This document shows positions 26,725 to 35,198 of a stretch of 64,000 nucleotides of DNA, piece after piece (positions within the stretch are counted from its first letter, which is position 1; each line of letters begins with the position of its first letter). A program made the position numbers and the translations under genes. Under the pieces are notes generated by a model. It ran no database searches, was not told the origin of the DNA, and worked only from the letters and a program-made list of their open reading frames with translations. The stretch is from Pseudomonas sp. HS6 (lineage in GTDB: Bacteria; Pseudomonadota; Gammaproteobacteria; Pseudomonadales; Pseudomonadaceae), in assembly GCF_023375815.1 (NCBI RefSeq), contig NZ_CP067412.1:434001-498000 (forward strand), in the 5' to 3' direction.

Positions 26725-26754
26725 TTGTTCAATCGTTAGCCTCCTTCCTATAAT
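26725..26754 (+). promoter_or_regulatory. candidate sigma-70 promoter
   Basis: TTGTTC (26725-26730), an 18-base spacer and a consensus TATAAT (26749-26754) lie about 200 bases before the MHS transporter gene. The long leader in between has no ORF. Confidence 0.5.
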
Positions 26755-26952
26755 CGGGGGTGCTTACCTAAGCCCCGCCGAACCGCGTGCTTACCCCGCA
26801 CCCGACAGGTTCCGGCCGGTACATCGCCGCTTTCCGCATCACACCGACGACTGTTCCTACCTGAAACAGCGTTCGCGCCCTATCCCACATCCCTGGGTGT
26901 TCGACCATAATAATTCGCTCCAACGGAGCTCATGACTGTCAGGGATCACCGC

Positions 26953-28269
26953 ATGACGACCAGTACCGCTTACAGCGACACCGCGCCTGCCCAACCGACC
27001 AACTCCGCCACCCGCGTGGCTACCGCGAGCTTCATCGGCACGGCCATCGAGTTCTACGACTTCTACGTCTACGCCACTGCCGCTGCACTGGTGATCGGGC
27101 CGGTGTTCTTTCCGCAGACATCCGGCACGGCGCAGATGCTCTCGGCATTCCTTACCTTCGGCATCGCTTTCCTCGCTCGCCCCCTGGGCTCGGCACTGTT
27201 CGGCCACTTCGGCGACCGGATCGGACGCAAATCGACACTGGTGGCTTCCCTGCTGCTGATGGGCGTCTGCACCACGCTGATCGGCGTACTGCCGGGTTAC
27301 AACAGCATTGGGGCGTGGGCGCCGATCCTGTTGTGTGTGCTGCGCTTCGGCCAGGGCCTGGGATTGGGTGGTGAATGGGGCGGCGCGGCGCTACTGGCGA
27401 CCGAAAACGCACCGAAAGGCAAACGCGCGTGGTTCGGCATGTTCCCGCAGCTGGGCCCTTCGATCGGTTTTCTGGCGGCCAACGGCCTGTTCCTGACCCT
27501 GGCCATGACGCTCAATGACGAACAGTTCCGTAGTTGGGGCTGGCGGATTCCGTTCCTGCTCAGTGCCGTGCTGGTGATGGTCGGGCTGTATGTGCGCCTC
27601 AAGCTGCACGAAACACCGGTATTCGCCAACGCCATCGCCCGTCAGGAGCGGGTGAAAGTGCCGCTGATCGAGCTGTTCAGCCAATACTGGGCACCGACGC
27701 TGTTGGGCGCAGCCGCCATGGTGGTGTGCTATGCGCTGTTCTACATCTCGACGGTGTTTTCCCTGAGCTACGGCGTGTCGACGCTGGGCTACAGCCGCGA
27801 GACATTCCTCGGGCTGCTGTGCTTCGCCGTGCTGTTCATGGCAGCCGCCACTCCGTTGTCAGCCTGGGCAAGCGATCGTTACGGGCGCAAACCGGTGCTG
27901 ATCGTCGGCGGCGTGCTGGCAGTTCTTTCCGGATTTCTGATGGAGCCATTGCTGACTCAAGGCTCGACCTGGGGCGTGGCGTTGTTCCTGTGTATCGAGT
28001 TGTTCCTGATGGGCGTGACATTCGCCCCGATGGGCGCGTTGCTGCCGGAACTGTTTCCAACCCACGTCCGTTATACCGGCGCATCGGCGGCCTACAACCT
28101 CGGCGGCATTGTCGGAGCCTCGGCGGCGCCGTTCTTCGCGCAGAAACTGGTGGCGATGGGTGGTTTGAGTTACGTCGGTGGGTATGTGTCTGCGGCCGCG
28201 GTGCTCAGCTTGATCGCTGTGCTGTGCCTGAAGGAAACGCGCCATAACGACCTGAATCAGGTGTCGTAA
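26953..28269 (+). CDS. MFS transporter, metabolite:H+ symporter (MHS) family
   Basis: A 438-residue, twelve-helix symporter. TASFIGTAIEFYDFYVYATAAA near the N-terminus is the MHS signature, and GHFGDRIGRKSTL is the MFS loop 2-3 motif; SDRYGRKPVL repeats it after helix 8. Relatives carry alpha-ketoglutarate, shikimate, citrate or proline/betaine, and the substrate here is unknown. The ATG at 26953 with AGGGA seven bases upstream is preferred to the ATG at 26932. It faces purT across a hairpin. Confidence 0.9.
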   Translation: MTTSTAYSDTAPAQPTNSATRVATASFIGTAIEFYDFYVYATAAALVIGPVFFPQTSGTAQMLSAFLTFGIAFLARPLGSALFGHFGDRIGRKSTLVASLLLMGVCTTLIGVLPGYNSIGAWAPILLCVLRFGQGLGLGGEWGGAALLATENAPKGKRAWFGMFPQLGPSIGFLAANGLFLTLAMTLNDEQFRSWGWRIPFLLSAVLVMVGLYVRLKLHETPVFANAIARQERVKVPLIELFSQYWAPTLLGAAAMVVCYALFYISTVFSLSYGVSTLGYSRETFLGLLCFAVLFMAAATPLSAWASDRYGRKPVLIVGGVLAVLSGFLMEPLLTQGSTWGVALFLCIELFLMGVTFAPMGALLPELFPTHVRYTGASAAYNLGGIVGASAAPFFAQKLVAMGGLSYVGGYVSAAAVLSLIAVLCLKETRHNDLNQVS

Positions 28270-28274
28270 GCGCA

Positions 28275-28304
28275 TGATCGCTCCCGCACGGGCGGGAGCG
28301 ATCA
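28275..28304. terminator. bidirectional hairpin between MFS and purT
   Basis: TGATCGCTCCCG and CGGGAGCGATCA form a perfect 12-bp stem between convergent stops. It lacks a T-run, so it may act as a transcription barrier rather than a classical terminator. Confidence 0.6.
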
Positions 28305-28314
28305 GATAGCGAGA

Positions 28315-29496
28315 TTACAGCTCTACAACGACCGCCTGAGAAGCACGGGTCGCCTTGGCACGAGCCGCTTCAATCGATTCGTCACGCGCCAGGGCCACGC
28401 CCATGCGACGCTGGCCATTGACCTCAGGCTTGCCGAACAGTCGCAGCGCGGTATCCGGCTCGCTCAGTGCAGCGCCGAGGTTGGCGAATGCGGTCTGGGT
28501 CGACTGACCTTCCACCAGAATCACCGCCGAAGCCGATGGGCCGAACTGACGGATCAGCGGCACCGGCAGGCCGAGAATCGCGCGGGCGTGTAGGGCGAAC
28601 TGCGACAGGTCCTGGGAAATCAGAGTCACCAGACCGGTGTCGTGCGGGCGCGGCGACACTTCGCTGAACCACACCTGATCGCCCTTGATGAACAGCTCGA
28701 CGCCAAACAGGCCACGGCCGCCCAACGCCTCGGTCACGGCTTTGGCAACGCGCTCGGATTCAGCCAGTGCAACCGGGCTCATGGCCTGTGGCTGCCAGGA
28801 TTCCTGGTAGTCGCCCTTCTCCTGACGATGGCCGACCGGCGCACAGAATGTGGTGCCACCGATATGACGAACGGTCAGCAGGGTGATTTCGTAGTCGAAA
28901 TCGATGAAGCCTTCGATGATCACCCGACCTTTGCCAGCGCGACCGCCCTCTTGCGCATAATCCCAGGCCTTCTGCACGTCATCGGCGCTGCGCAACAGGC
29001 TCTGGCCCTTGCCCGACGAGCTCATCACCGGTTTGACGACGCACGGGAAACCCAGGTCCTCAACGGCTTTGCTGTAGTCCTCGAAGGTGTCGGCGAAGTG
29101 GTACGGGGAAGTCGGCAGATCCAGCTCTTCGGCGGCCAGACGACGGATGCCTTCACGGTTCATGGTCAGTTGCGCGGCGCGAGCGGTCGGGATCACGGTG
29201 AAGCCTTCGGACTCCAGCTCCACCAGGGTGGCGGTGGCGATGGCTTCGATTTCCGGCACGATGAAGTGCGGCTTCTCGGCTTCGATCACCGCACGCAGGG
29301 CGGCGCCGTCGAGCATGTTGATCACGTGGCTGCGATGGGCAACCTGCATGGCCGGCGCATTGGCGTAACGGTCAACGGCGATCACTTCAACGCCAAGGCG
29401 TTGCAGCTCGATCACCACTTCTTTGCCCAACTCACCACAGCCACACAGCAATACGCGGGTCGCGGTTGGCGACAATGGAGTTCCGATACGGGTCAT
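28315..29496 (-). CDS. purT: formate-dependent phosphoribosylglycinamide formyltransferase
   Basis: A 393-residue ATP-grasp enzyme converting GAR, formate and ATP to FGAR in purine synthesis, an alternative to PurN. The N-terminal [20 protein letters not shown], the ATP-grasp loop [11 protein letters not shown] and the C-terminal [24 protein letters not shown] are diagnostic. Length is standard. It has an upstream hairpin in its leader and no operon partner in the obvious sense. Confidence 0.97.
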   Translation of the reverse strand: MTRIGTPLSPTATRVLLCGCGELGKEVVIELQRLGVEVIAVDRYANAPAMQVAHRSHVINMLDGAALRAVIEAEKPHFIVPEIEAIATATLVELESEGFTVIPTARAAQLTMNREGIRRLAAEELDLPTSPYHFADTFEDYSKAVEDLGFPCVVKPVMSSSGKGQSLLRSADDVQKAWDYAQEGGRAGKGRVIIEGFIDFDYEITLLTVRHIGGTTFCAPVGHRQEKGDYQESWQPQAMSPVALAESERVAKAVTEALGGRGLFGVELFIKGDQVWFSEVSPRPHDTGLVTLISQDLSQFALHARAILGLPVPLIRQFGPSASAVILVEGQSTQTAFANLGAALSEPDTALRLFGKPEVNGQRRMGVALARDESIEAARAKATRASQAVVVEL

Positions 29497-29541
29497 CTCA
29501 GGTCCTCAAAGAAGCGGATCATCGAGGAAAGCAACGCCAGA

Positions 29542-29567
29542 CGCGCTTTCCATGGGGAGAAAGCGCG
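29542..29567. promoter_or_regulatory. hairpin in the purT leader
   Basis: CGCGCTTTC and GAAAGCGCG form a 9-bp stem between the VUT transporter stop and purT, both on the minus strand. Without a T-run it is either a weak terminator of the upstream gene or leader structure. Confidence 0.4.
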
Positions 29568-29596
29568 GCATTTTACATGAACCTGAGGGTTTGGCT

Positions 29597-30064
29597 TCAG
29601 CCGGCGACAGCCTGTTTACGCTCGCGCCAGGCCATGATCAGCCAGACGGCAGTGACACCGGCGAACTTCGAGGCCAGAGCAGTGATGATCACCGGTGGCG
29701 TCAGCAGGTCGATCATGCCGAAGAATATGAAGGTGTCGAGGGGAATGCTCAGCGCTGAACTGATCCACAGGCGGTCGCGCAGCGGGCGCTTGGTGATAGT
29801 GAACACCAGCCAGTCAATGCACTCGGACACAGCAAACGCAGTGGCGCTGGCCAATGCAATGGATGGATCGGAGGTGATGTAGGACAGCACCAGCGCCGCC
29901 AGCATCGCCGCAATCGCGCCGTGGCCGAAACGGATCTGCACCATGTCGCGCAACACGAACACCAACCCACCCCAGGCCGACCAGATGATGTCCAGGTGAG
30001 GCGCGGTGGAGAAGGCGAAGTTGATCAGCACGACGCTGCTGATGTAGGCGATGAGGAAAATCAT
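29597..30064 (-). CDS. VUT family transporter (queuosine precursor type)
   Basis: A 155-residue membrane protein of the VUT (vitamin uptake/YhhQ-like) family with about five to six hydrophobic segments. The WGGLVFVLRDMVQIRFGHGA and SECIDWLVFTITKRPLRDR loops match the short VUT proteins. YhhQ proteins import queuosine precursors; this one is shorter than E. coli YhhQ, so the substrate is uncertain. The start ATG lies just downstream of a small hairpin that overlaps the ribosome site. Confidence 0.8.
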   Translation of the reverse strand: MIFLIAYISSVVLINFAFSTAPHLDIIWSAWGGLVFVLRDMVQIRFGHGAIAAMLAALVLSYITSDPSIALASATAFAVSECIDWLVFTITKRPLRDRLWISSALSIPLDTFIFFGMIDLLTPPVIITALASKFAGVTAVWLIMAWRERKQAVAG

Positions 30065-30071
30065 GGGCGTG

Positions 30072-30094
30072 ACCTGTCAATTTGGCGCACAGGT
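30072..30094 (-). promoter_or_regulatory. hairpin covering the VUT gene ribosome site
   Basis: ACCTGT (minus-strand copy at 30089-30094) can pair with ACAGGT at 30072-30077, which holds the AGG of the ribosome site 8 bases before the ATG. The stem is only 6 bp, so it may be incidental. Confidence 0.3.
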
Positions 30095-30120
30095 TACTGG
30101 AGCGTTAGATCAAGAGCTAC

Positions 30121-30290
30121 CCCTCACCCCAGCCCTCCCGAAACGTCGGACCGCCCTAAGGGAGAGGGGGAAAGGGAGCCGATCTTTATGCTGTTCAAAC
30201 TTGAGTTCGACTCGGTAATTCAGGTCGATGTAGATCGGAAGTACAACTCGGTCAGTCCCCTCTCCCACTGGGAGAGGGCTAGGGTGAGGG
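30121..30290. repeat. dispersed repeat with CCCTCACCC ends (copy A)
   Basis: The element is bounded by CCCTCACCCCAGCCCTCCCG on the left and, inverted, GGGAGAGGGCTAGGGTGAGGG on the right, with a second GGGAGAGGGGG arm inside the left end. A 24-base segment at 30243-30266 occurs again, inverted and identical, at 40577-40600. No coding potential. Confidence 0.75.
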
Positions 30291-30304
30291 CTCTCTCAGG
30301 ACGA

Positions 30305-30514
30305 TCACGATTTTGGCGGCAACATCCAGACCAGCCCACTAGATTTCGCCCGCTCATGGCACAACCCCAGCACCACCCGCCGCTCGTCGTTGGTCATCCG
30401 GCTCCAGCGCGTAATCTCCTCGACCGTGCGCTGGCAACCGGTGCAAATATCGTCATCGTCCAGCGCACAAATATTCACGCAAGGCGAGGCCACCGGCCGC
30501 TCAACCGTATTCAT
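30305..30514 (-). CDS. DUF1289 domain protein
   Basis: A 69-residue cysteine-containing protein with the DUF1289 signature [20 protein letters not shown] then EITRW, probably a small metal-binding protein. The function is not established. Its ATG overlaps the stop of the gamma carbonic anhydrase gene by four bases (ATGA), so the two are translationally coupled. Confidence 0.9.
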   Translation of the reverse strand: MNTVERPVASPCVNICALDDDDICTGCQRTVEEITRWSRMTNDERRVVLGLCHERAKSSGLVWMLPPKS

Positions 30515-31035
30515 TCTTCCTGCTCGACCAGATCGCGCGCATAGCGCTGCGAGTTATGCACATAGTGCGCGGCGCTGGCTTCGAGCATCTTTTTCTGTTG
30601 CTCGGTCAACTCACGCACCACCTTGCCCGGCGAGCCCATCACCAGCGAACCGTCCGGGATTTCCTTGCCTTCCCCGATCAGCGAATTGGCGCCGATGATG
30701 CAGTTCTTGCCGATCTTCGCGCCGTTGAGGATGACGGCGTTGATGCCGATCAGGCTGTAGTCGCCGACCGTGCAGCCGTGAAGCATGGCGTTGTGGCCGA
30801 TAGTCACGCCGGTGCCGATGGTCAGCGGGTAGCCCATGTCGGTGTGCATCACGGTGCCGTCCTGCACGTTGCTGTTCTTGCCGACCAGGATCAGTTCGTT
30901 GTCGCCGCGCAACACGGCGTTGAACCAGACGTTGGCGCCCTCTTCCAGTTTGACCTTGCCCACCAGCACGGCATTGGGGGCGACCCAGCTCTGCGGATGG
31001 GTTTCGACACGGGCGTCGCCCAGGCGGTATTTCAT
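30511..31035 (-). CDS. gamma carbonic anhydrase family protein (YrdA-like)
   Basis: A 174-residue left-handed beta-helix protein with hexapeptide repeats throughout. The three metal-binding histidines are visible in [16 protein letters not shown], the pattern of gamma-class carbonic anhydrases. Many YrdA members lack demonstrated carbonic anhydrase activity, so the activity is not certain. The ATG at 31035 ([11 protein letters not shown]) has GAGGAA upstream and is chosen over 31056. Coupled by ATGA overlap to the DUF1289 gene. Confidence 0.9.
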   Translation of the reverse strand: MKYRLGDARVETHPQSWVAPNAVLVGKVKLEEGANVWFNAVLRGDNELILVGKNSNVQDGTVMHTDMGYPLTIGTGVTIGHNAMLHGCTVGDYSLIGINAVILNGAKIGKNCIIGANSLIGEGKEIPDGSLVMGSPGKVVRELTEQQKKMLEASAAHYVHNSQRYARDLVEQEE

Positions 31036-31082
31036 CTTGTTTTCCTCAGGGCTCACGATGGCTGGCCATTTGACCGATGGCT

Positions 31083-31682
31083 TCAGGTATTGATGAAGCT
31101 TTTAGGCGGTCGATGCAGGCTGATTTTGGCGTCATAGAGCAGGTTGATCAACTCGACGATCATGATCGCCGTCAGCCCCCAGATCTTGAATTCGCCGTAA
31201 CGATAGCTCGGTACGTACCAACTGCGACCCTGATAGTCGATGCGATGGGTGTGTTCACGCGGGTCCTTGCGGAAGAATTCCAGCGGCACACTGAACACCG
31301 CAGCGATCTCCGCATCATTGGCCTGGTATTCGACAAAATCGGGAATCACCCCGACATACGGTGTGACCTTGATGCCATGCAGGGAGATCAATGGACTGAG
31401 CGGACCGATCACTTCGACCAGACCGGGTGGCAGGCCGATTTCTTCTTCGGCTTCACGCAGCGCGGTGAAGATCAGGTCCGGATCCTCCGGGTCCCGTCGA
31501 CCGCCGGGAAAGGCGACTTCACCACCGTGGGTCGAGAGCCCGCTGGCGCGCAAGGTAAGGACAAGCTCGGGTTCGTCACTGCGAGTAATCGGCACCAGGA
31601 CGGCGGCCTCGGGGAAACGCGTGTCGGTCTCCAGCGTGCGCGGCGTGTGATTGCTTACCCGGTGCAGTAGCTCGTCCAGCAT
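31083..31682 (-). CDS. NUDIX hydrolase, CoA pyrophosphatase type
   Basis: A 199-residue NUDIX enzyme. The box reads [17 protein letters not shown] then [14 protein letters not shown]: the [10 protein letters not shown] lead-in and the long NUDIX helix are those of the CoA-cleaving (NudL/YeaB, UPF0035) group. It would hydrolyse CoA or acyl-CoA to 3',5'-ADP and phosphopantetheine. Located upstream of the gamma carbonic anhydrase gene on the same strand (47-base gap), so probably in one operon with it and the DUF1289 gene. Confidence 0.9.
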   Translation of the reverse strand: MLDELLHRVSNHTPRTLETDTRFPEAAVLVPITRSDEPELVLTLRASGLSTHGGEVAFPGGRRDPEDPDLIFTALREAEEEIGLPPGLVEVIGPLSPLISLHGIKVTPYVGVIPDFVEYQANDAEIAAVFSVPLEFFRKDPREHTHRIDYQGRSWYVPSYRYGEFKIWGLTAIMIVELINLLYDAKISLHRPPKSFINT

Positions 31683-31829
31683 AAGTGTTCTCGATCTGTG
31701 CCTTGCCCTGCATCATGCACCAATCAATGCGACCGCCCAAGCCCCGAACAAGGGTCATGTCGCGAAACGACAACTTGCCGACTGACACCGCTGCACGCCA
31801 AGATAGGCGCAGCATTCAGGAACCCCAGC

Positions 31830-32381
31830 ATGAAATTTTGCAGCCAGTGCGGCAACCCGGTAACCCAGCGCATTCCCGAAGGCGACTCGCGGCTGCGATT
31901 TGTCTGCGACAGCTGTCAGACCATTCACTACCAGAACCCCAATATCGTGGCCGGATGTGTGGCGACCTGGGGCAGCAAAGTCCTGCTCTGCCGCCGCGCC
32001 ATTGAGCCGCGTCTCGGTTACTGGACGCTGCCCGCCGGTTTCATGGAGAACGGCGAGACCATCGAGCAGGCCGCCATCCGCGAAACCGCCGAGGAAGCCT
32101 GCGCCCGGGTGCGCAACCTGAGCATCTACACCCTGATTGATGTGCCGCACATCAGTCAGGTGCATGTGTTCTTTCGCGCCGAGCTTGCTGATCTGGACTT
32201 TTCCGCCGGCCCCGAGAGCCTCGAAGTGCAACTGTTCGACGAAGCGCAGATTCCATGGGACGAGCTGGCTTTCCGCACGGTGGGCCGTACCTTAGAATGC
32301 TTCTTCGCTGACCGCCGCGCCGAGACTTACCCGGTGCGCTCGGAATCGATCCCGCCGCTCGCTCAACCGGCCATCACTTGA
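31830..32381 (+). CDS. NUDIX hydrolase with N-terminal zinc ribbon
   Basis: A 183-residue protein with a four-cysteine zinc ribbon (CSQCGN at 4-9 and CDSCQ near 30) followed by a NUDIX domain (LPAGFMENGETIEQAAIRET then AEEACARV). This architecture resembles ADP-ribose or NADH pyrophosphatases, but is shorter than NudC. The ATG at 31830 puts the first Cys at residue 4; the longer frame from 31698 has no ribosome site. It is divergent from the CoA pyrophosphatase gene. Confidence 0.88.
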   Translation: MKFCSQCGNPVTQRIPEGDSRLRFVCDSCQTIHYQNPNIVAGCVATWGSKVLLCRRAIEPRLGYWTLPAGFMENGETIEQAAIRETAEEACARVRNLSIYTLIDVPHISQVHVFFRAELADLDFSAGPESLEVQLFDEAQIPWDELAFRTVGRTLECFFADRRAETYPVRSESIPPLAQPAIT

Positions 32382-32484
32382 TTTCAGCGCCAGCCGGCCG
32401 ATAACCCGCGTGCGCAGCCCGCGACAGCGCCTGCATAAGATCTATAAATAAATTATCTGCATCACCTTCTGGGGAATCGTTTCA

Positions 32485-33000
32485 ATGCGCTGGTTGCTTG
32501 CCCTGTTCTGCCTGTCGTTCGTCACCGTCTCTCAAGCGTCGTTTGTGACCACCGTGACGCCTTCGAACACCCCGCTCATCGAAAAAATACTGGTGCTCAA
32601 ATCGGCTCATCAACTGCAGTTGATCGCCGATGGCAAGCTGCTCAAGAGCTATCGTATTTCCCTGGGCAAGGGCGCGAAAAAAGGGCCGAAACTGATTGAA
32701 GGCGACAAACGCACACCGGAAGGTTTCTATTGGATCGACTGGCGCAAGACCAGCGACAAATTCAACCTGTCGATGCACATTTCCTACCCGAACATCAGCG
32801 ACTCCGCCCGCGCCCGGCGCGAAGGCGTCGAGCCTGGCGGCATGATCATGATCCACGGCACGCCGGATTCCGAGGACAACCCGGAAAACCTGTTCCACAC
32901 CCTGGACTGGACCGACGGCTGCATCGCCATGCGCAACGTCGACATGCGCGAAGTCTGGAACCTGGTGCCGGACGGCACGATGATCGAAATCCGTCCTTGA
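32485..33000 (+). CDS. L,D-transpeptidase family protein (YkuD, YafK-like)
   Basis: A 171-residue secreted protein. A signal peptide (LLALFCLSFVTVSQAS, cleavage about 19) is followed by a YkuD domain with H124-G125 and the catalytic Cys146 in DWTDGCIAM. The domain would cross-link or trim peptidoglycan or attach lipoprotein; several YafK-type members are hydrolases. The Ser usually before the GC is Asp here, which is common in this subgroup. Single gene, no close partner. Confidence 0.9.
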   Translation: MRWLLALFCLSFVTVSQASFVTTVTPSNTPLIEKILVLKSAHQLQLIADGKLLKSYRISLGKGAKKGPKLIEGDKRTPEGFYWIDWRKTSDKFNLSMHISYPNISDSARARREGVEPGGMIMIHGTPDSEDNPENLFHTLDWTDGCIAMRNVDMREVWNLVPDGTMIEIRP

Positions 33001-33180
33001 TTCAGTAATCAGCGCGCCTGCGCTCTCCGGGCCGCATAGCGGCCCTTTCCCCTGACCATTGGTCGCCCGCAAAAAATAAATTCAAAAGATCGCAGCCTGC
33101 GGCAACGTCTGAACGGTGATACCACTTTCACCCGCCAGAACTGCCGCAGACTGCGATCTTTTGCATTCCAGAGCCCACCT

Positions 33181-33277
33181 CTAATACCACTTGAAACCAC
33201 TCGCCCTCCAACACTCGACTACAAAGGACTACAGGCCTTTCCGCCGCGTTGACATGGTATGCAAGTGGTATTAGTTT
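33181..33277 (+). promoter_or_regulatory. promoter and operator-like repeats of the nag operon
   Basis: A perfect -35 TTGACA (33249-33254), spacer 16-17 and a weak -10 TTAGTT/TAGTTT (33271-33277) precede the repressor gene. Between them TGGTAT occurs twice (33255 and 33266) as direct half-sites. A 13-base inverted repeat, CTAATACCACTTG (33181-33193) and CAAGTGGTATTAG (33262-33274), links the region. Binding by the downstream GntR protein is a likely autoregulation route, inferred from position. Confidence 0.6.
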
Positions 33278-33329
33278 TCGCCGAAACAGCGAGCGACAAC
33301 ACTCCAATATCAGCTCCGGAAATGCCTGC

Positions 33330-34061
33330 ATGAATGATCTACACGCCCTGCGCCCTGACGACTCCCAGCCGACGCCGCTGTACCTGCAACTGGCGCGCAA
33401 TCTGGAAGCAGCGATCCATGCCGGCCAGTGGAAAGCCGAACAGGCGATGCCCTCGGAACGCAATCTCAGCGAAATGCTGGGGATTTCCCGAGTCACCGCG
33501 CGCAAGGCGCTGGAAGTTCTGCTCGATCAAGGCTTGATCCGCCGCCTGCAAGGTTCCGGCACCTTCATCACCCCACGCCTGGAACAACCACTGTCGCGCC
33601 TGTCGGGGTTCAGCGAAATGCTGCGTCTCAAGGGCTTCGTGCCCAGCTCGCAATGGCTCGAACGGGAAATCACCCTGCCAACCCACGAAGAACTGATCCG
33701 CCTCGGCCTGTCGCCGAACGACAAGGTCGCGCGCATGAAACGCCTGCGCAAGGCCGACGACACCGTGATGGCCATCGAGATGAGCACCCTGCCCGCCTCG
33801 ATCATGCCCAAGCCACAAGTGGTGGGCGATTCGCTCTACGAACACCTCGACAGCATCGGCAAACCGATCGTGCGCGCCTTGCAACACATCCAGGCGATCA
33901 ACGCCTCGGACGAGTTCGCCGCGCTGGTCGGCATCGCCCCCGGCACCGCGATGCTGCTGATGACCCGGGTCGGCTACCTGGAAGACAACACGCCGATCGA
34001 AGTCACCGACACCTATTGCCGCAACGACTACTACGACTTTGTTGCAGAGCTTCGCCGCTGA
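33330..34061 (+). CDS. nagR: GntR/HutC-family repressor of N-acetylglucosamine genes
   Basis: A 243-residue regulator with an N-terminal winged helix (LPLYLQLARNLEAAI-type start, then PSERNLSEMLGISRVTARKALEVL) and a C-terminal UTRA sensor domain (from about 90, with SLYEHLD and DTYCRNDYYDFVAE). The UTRA domain in NagR-like proteins binds GlcNAc-6-P or GlcN-6-P. It heads the nagA-nagB-nagF-nagE cluster and has operator-like repeats across its promoter. The ATG at 33330 is chosen over 33249, because the latter would begin inside the promoter region. The gene name rests on context. Confidence 0.88.
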   Translation: MNDLHALRPDDSQPTPLYLQLARNLEAAIHAGQWKAEQAMPSERNLSEMLGISRVTARKALEVLLDQGLIRRLQGSGTFITPRLEQPLSRLSGFSEMLRLKGFVPSSQWLEREITLPTHEELIRLGLSPNDKVARMKRLRKADDTVMAIEMSTLPASIMPKPQVVGDSLYEHLDSIGKPIVRALQHIQAINASDEFAALVGIAPGTAMLLMTRVGYLEDNTPIEVTDTYCRNDYYDFVAELRR

Positions 34062-34091
34062 TCAGCAGCCAGGCCTAACGAGAGAAGCGAA

Positions 34092-35198
34092 ATGTCCGAA
34101 GACAACATCCTCACCGCTGACGGCTGGGTTCGCGGCCGGCTGATCCACGAACACGGCAGAGTCGTGTCGATCGAAGGCGTGCCTTGCGATCCGGCGGACA
34201 ACGACCTGCCTTATCTGCTGCCGGGCTTCATCGACCTGCACGTTCACGGCGGTGGCGGCAAAGACATCATGGAGGGCACCAGCGCCTTCGAGACCATCAC
34301 CCGAACCCACGTGCGCTTCGGCACCACCTCGCTGCTGGCCACCACGATGACCGCACCGAGTGCCGAGATTTCCAGCGTGCTAAAGGATGTCGGCGAATTC
34401 TGCGAGCAGCGTCCGAAAGGCGCCGCCCGGGTCCTCGGCGTACACCTCGAAGGCCCGTACATCAATCCCGGCAAACTCGGCGCGCAACCGAACTTTGCCC
34501 ACACAGCGCTGATGGCCGAAGTCGAAGAGTATCTGGCACTCGCGCCGATCCGGGTAATCACCATCGCCCCGGAAATCGCCGGCCATGACGGCTTGATCCG
34601 TGAACTGAGCCGCCGTGGCATCCGCATGCAGATCGGCCACACCCTCGGCAGTTACGAGGAAGGTGTCGCCGCCCTCGAGGCTGGGGCGACCAGTTTCACG
34701 CATTTGTACAACGCCATGAGCCCGCTGCATCACCGCGAACCGGGGATAGTCGGCGCGGCACTGGCCCACGCCAAGTTCGCCGAGCTGATTCCGGACTTGC
34801 TGCACGTGCACCCCGGTGCGATCCGCGTGGCCTTGCGCTCGATTCCTTGCCTGTATTGCGTCACCGATTCGACCGCCGCCGCCGGCATGCCCGACGGCGA
34901 ATACAAGCTCGGCAGCCACACCGTCACCAAATGCCTGGGTGGCGTGCGCCTGCCGGACGGCACGCTGGCCGGTAGCACCCTGACCATGGATCAGGCTTTG
35001 CGCAATCTGGTGAAGATCGGTCTGCCGATCGCCGAGGCCTCGCAACGTCTTTCGCAATTCCCCGCCGACTACCTCGGCATCACCGAACGCGGGCGCCTGC
35101 AACCGGGCGCCTGGGCCGACTGCGTGCGGCTGGATCGCTCACTCACACTGACCGCCGTCATGGTCGAAGGAGAAGACATTGACTTCAAAAATGCTTGA
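34092..35198 (+). CDS. nagA: N-acetylglucosamine-6-phosphate deacetylase
   Basis: A 368-residue amidohydrolase removing acetate from GlcNAc-6-P. The metal and ligand residues are present: H50 and H52 in FIDLHVHGG, EGPYINP, the HTLGSYE and HLYNAMSPLHHREPG motifs, and the catalytic Asp in CVTDSTAAAG. The ATG at 34092 follows AGAGAAGCGAA. It starts 30 bases after the repressor gene and overlaps the next gene by 20 bases, showing a tight operon. Confidence 0.95.
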   Translation: MSEDNILTADGWVRGRLIHEHGRVVSIEGVPCDPADNDLPYLLPGFIDLHVHGGGGKDIMEGTSAFETITRTHVRFGTTSLLATTMTAPSAEISSVLKDVGEFCEQRPKGAARVLGVHLEGPYINPGKLGAQPNFAHTALMAEVEEYLALAPIRVITIAPEIAGHDGLIRELSRRGIRMQIGHTLGSYEEGVAALEAGATSFTHLYNAMSPLHHREPGIVGAALAHAKFAELIPDLLHVHPGAIRVALRSIPCLYCVTDSTAAAGMPDGEYKLGSHTVTKCLGGVRLPDGTLAGSTLTMDQALRNLVKIGLPIAEASQRLSQFPADYLGITERGRLQPGAWADCVRLDRSLTLTAVMVEGEDIDFKNA

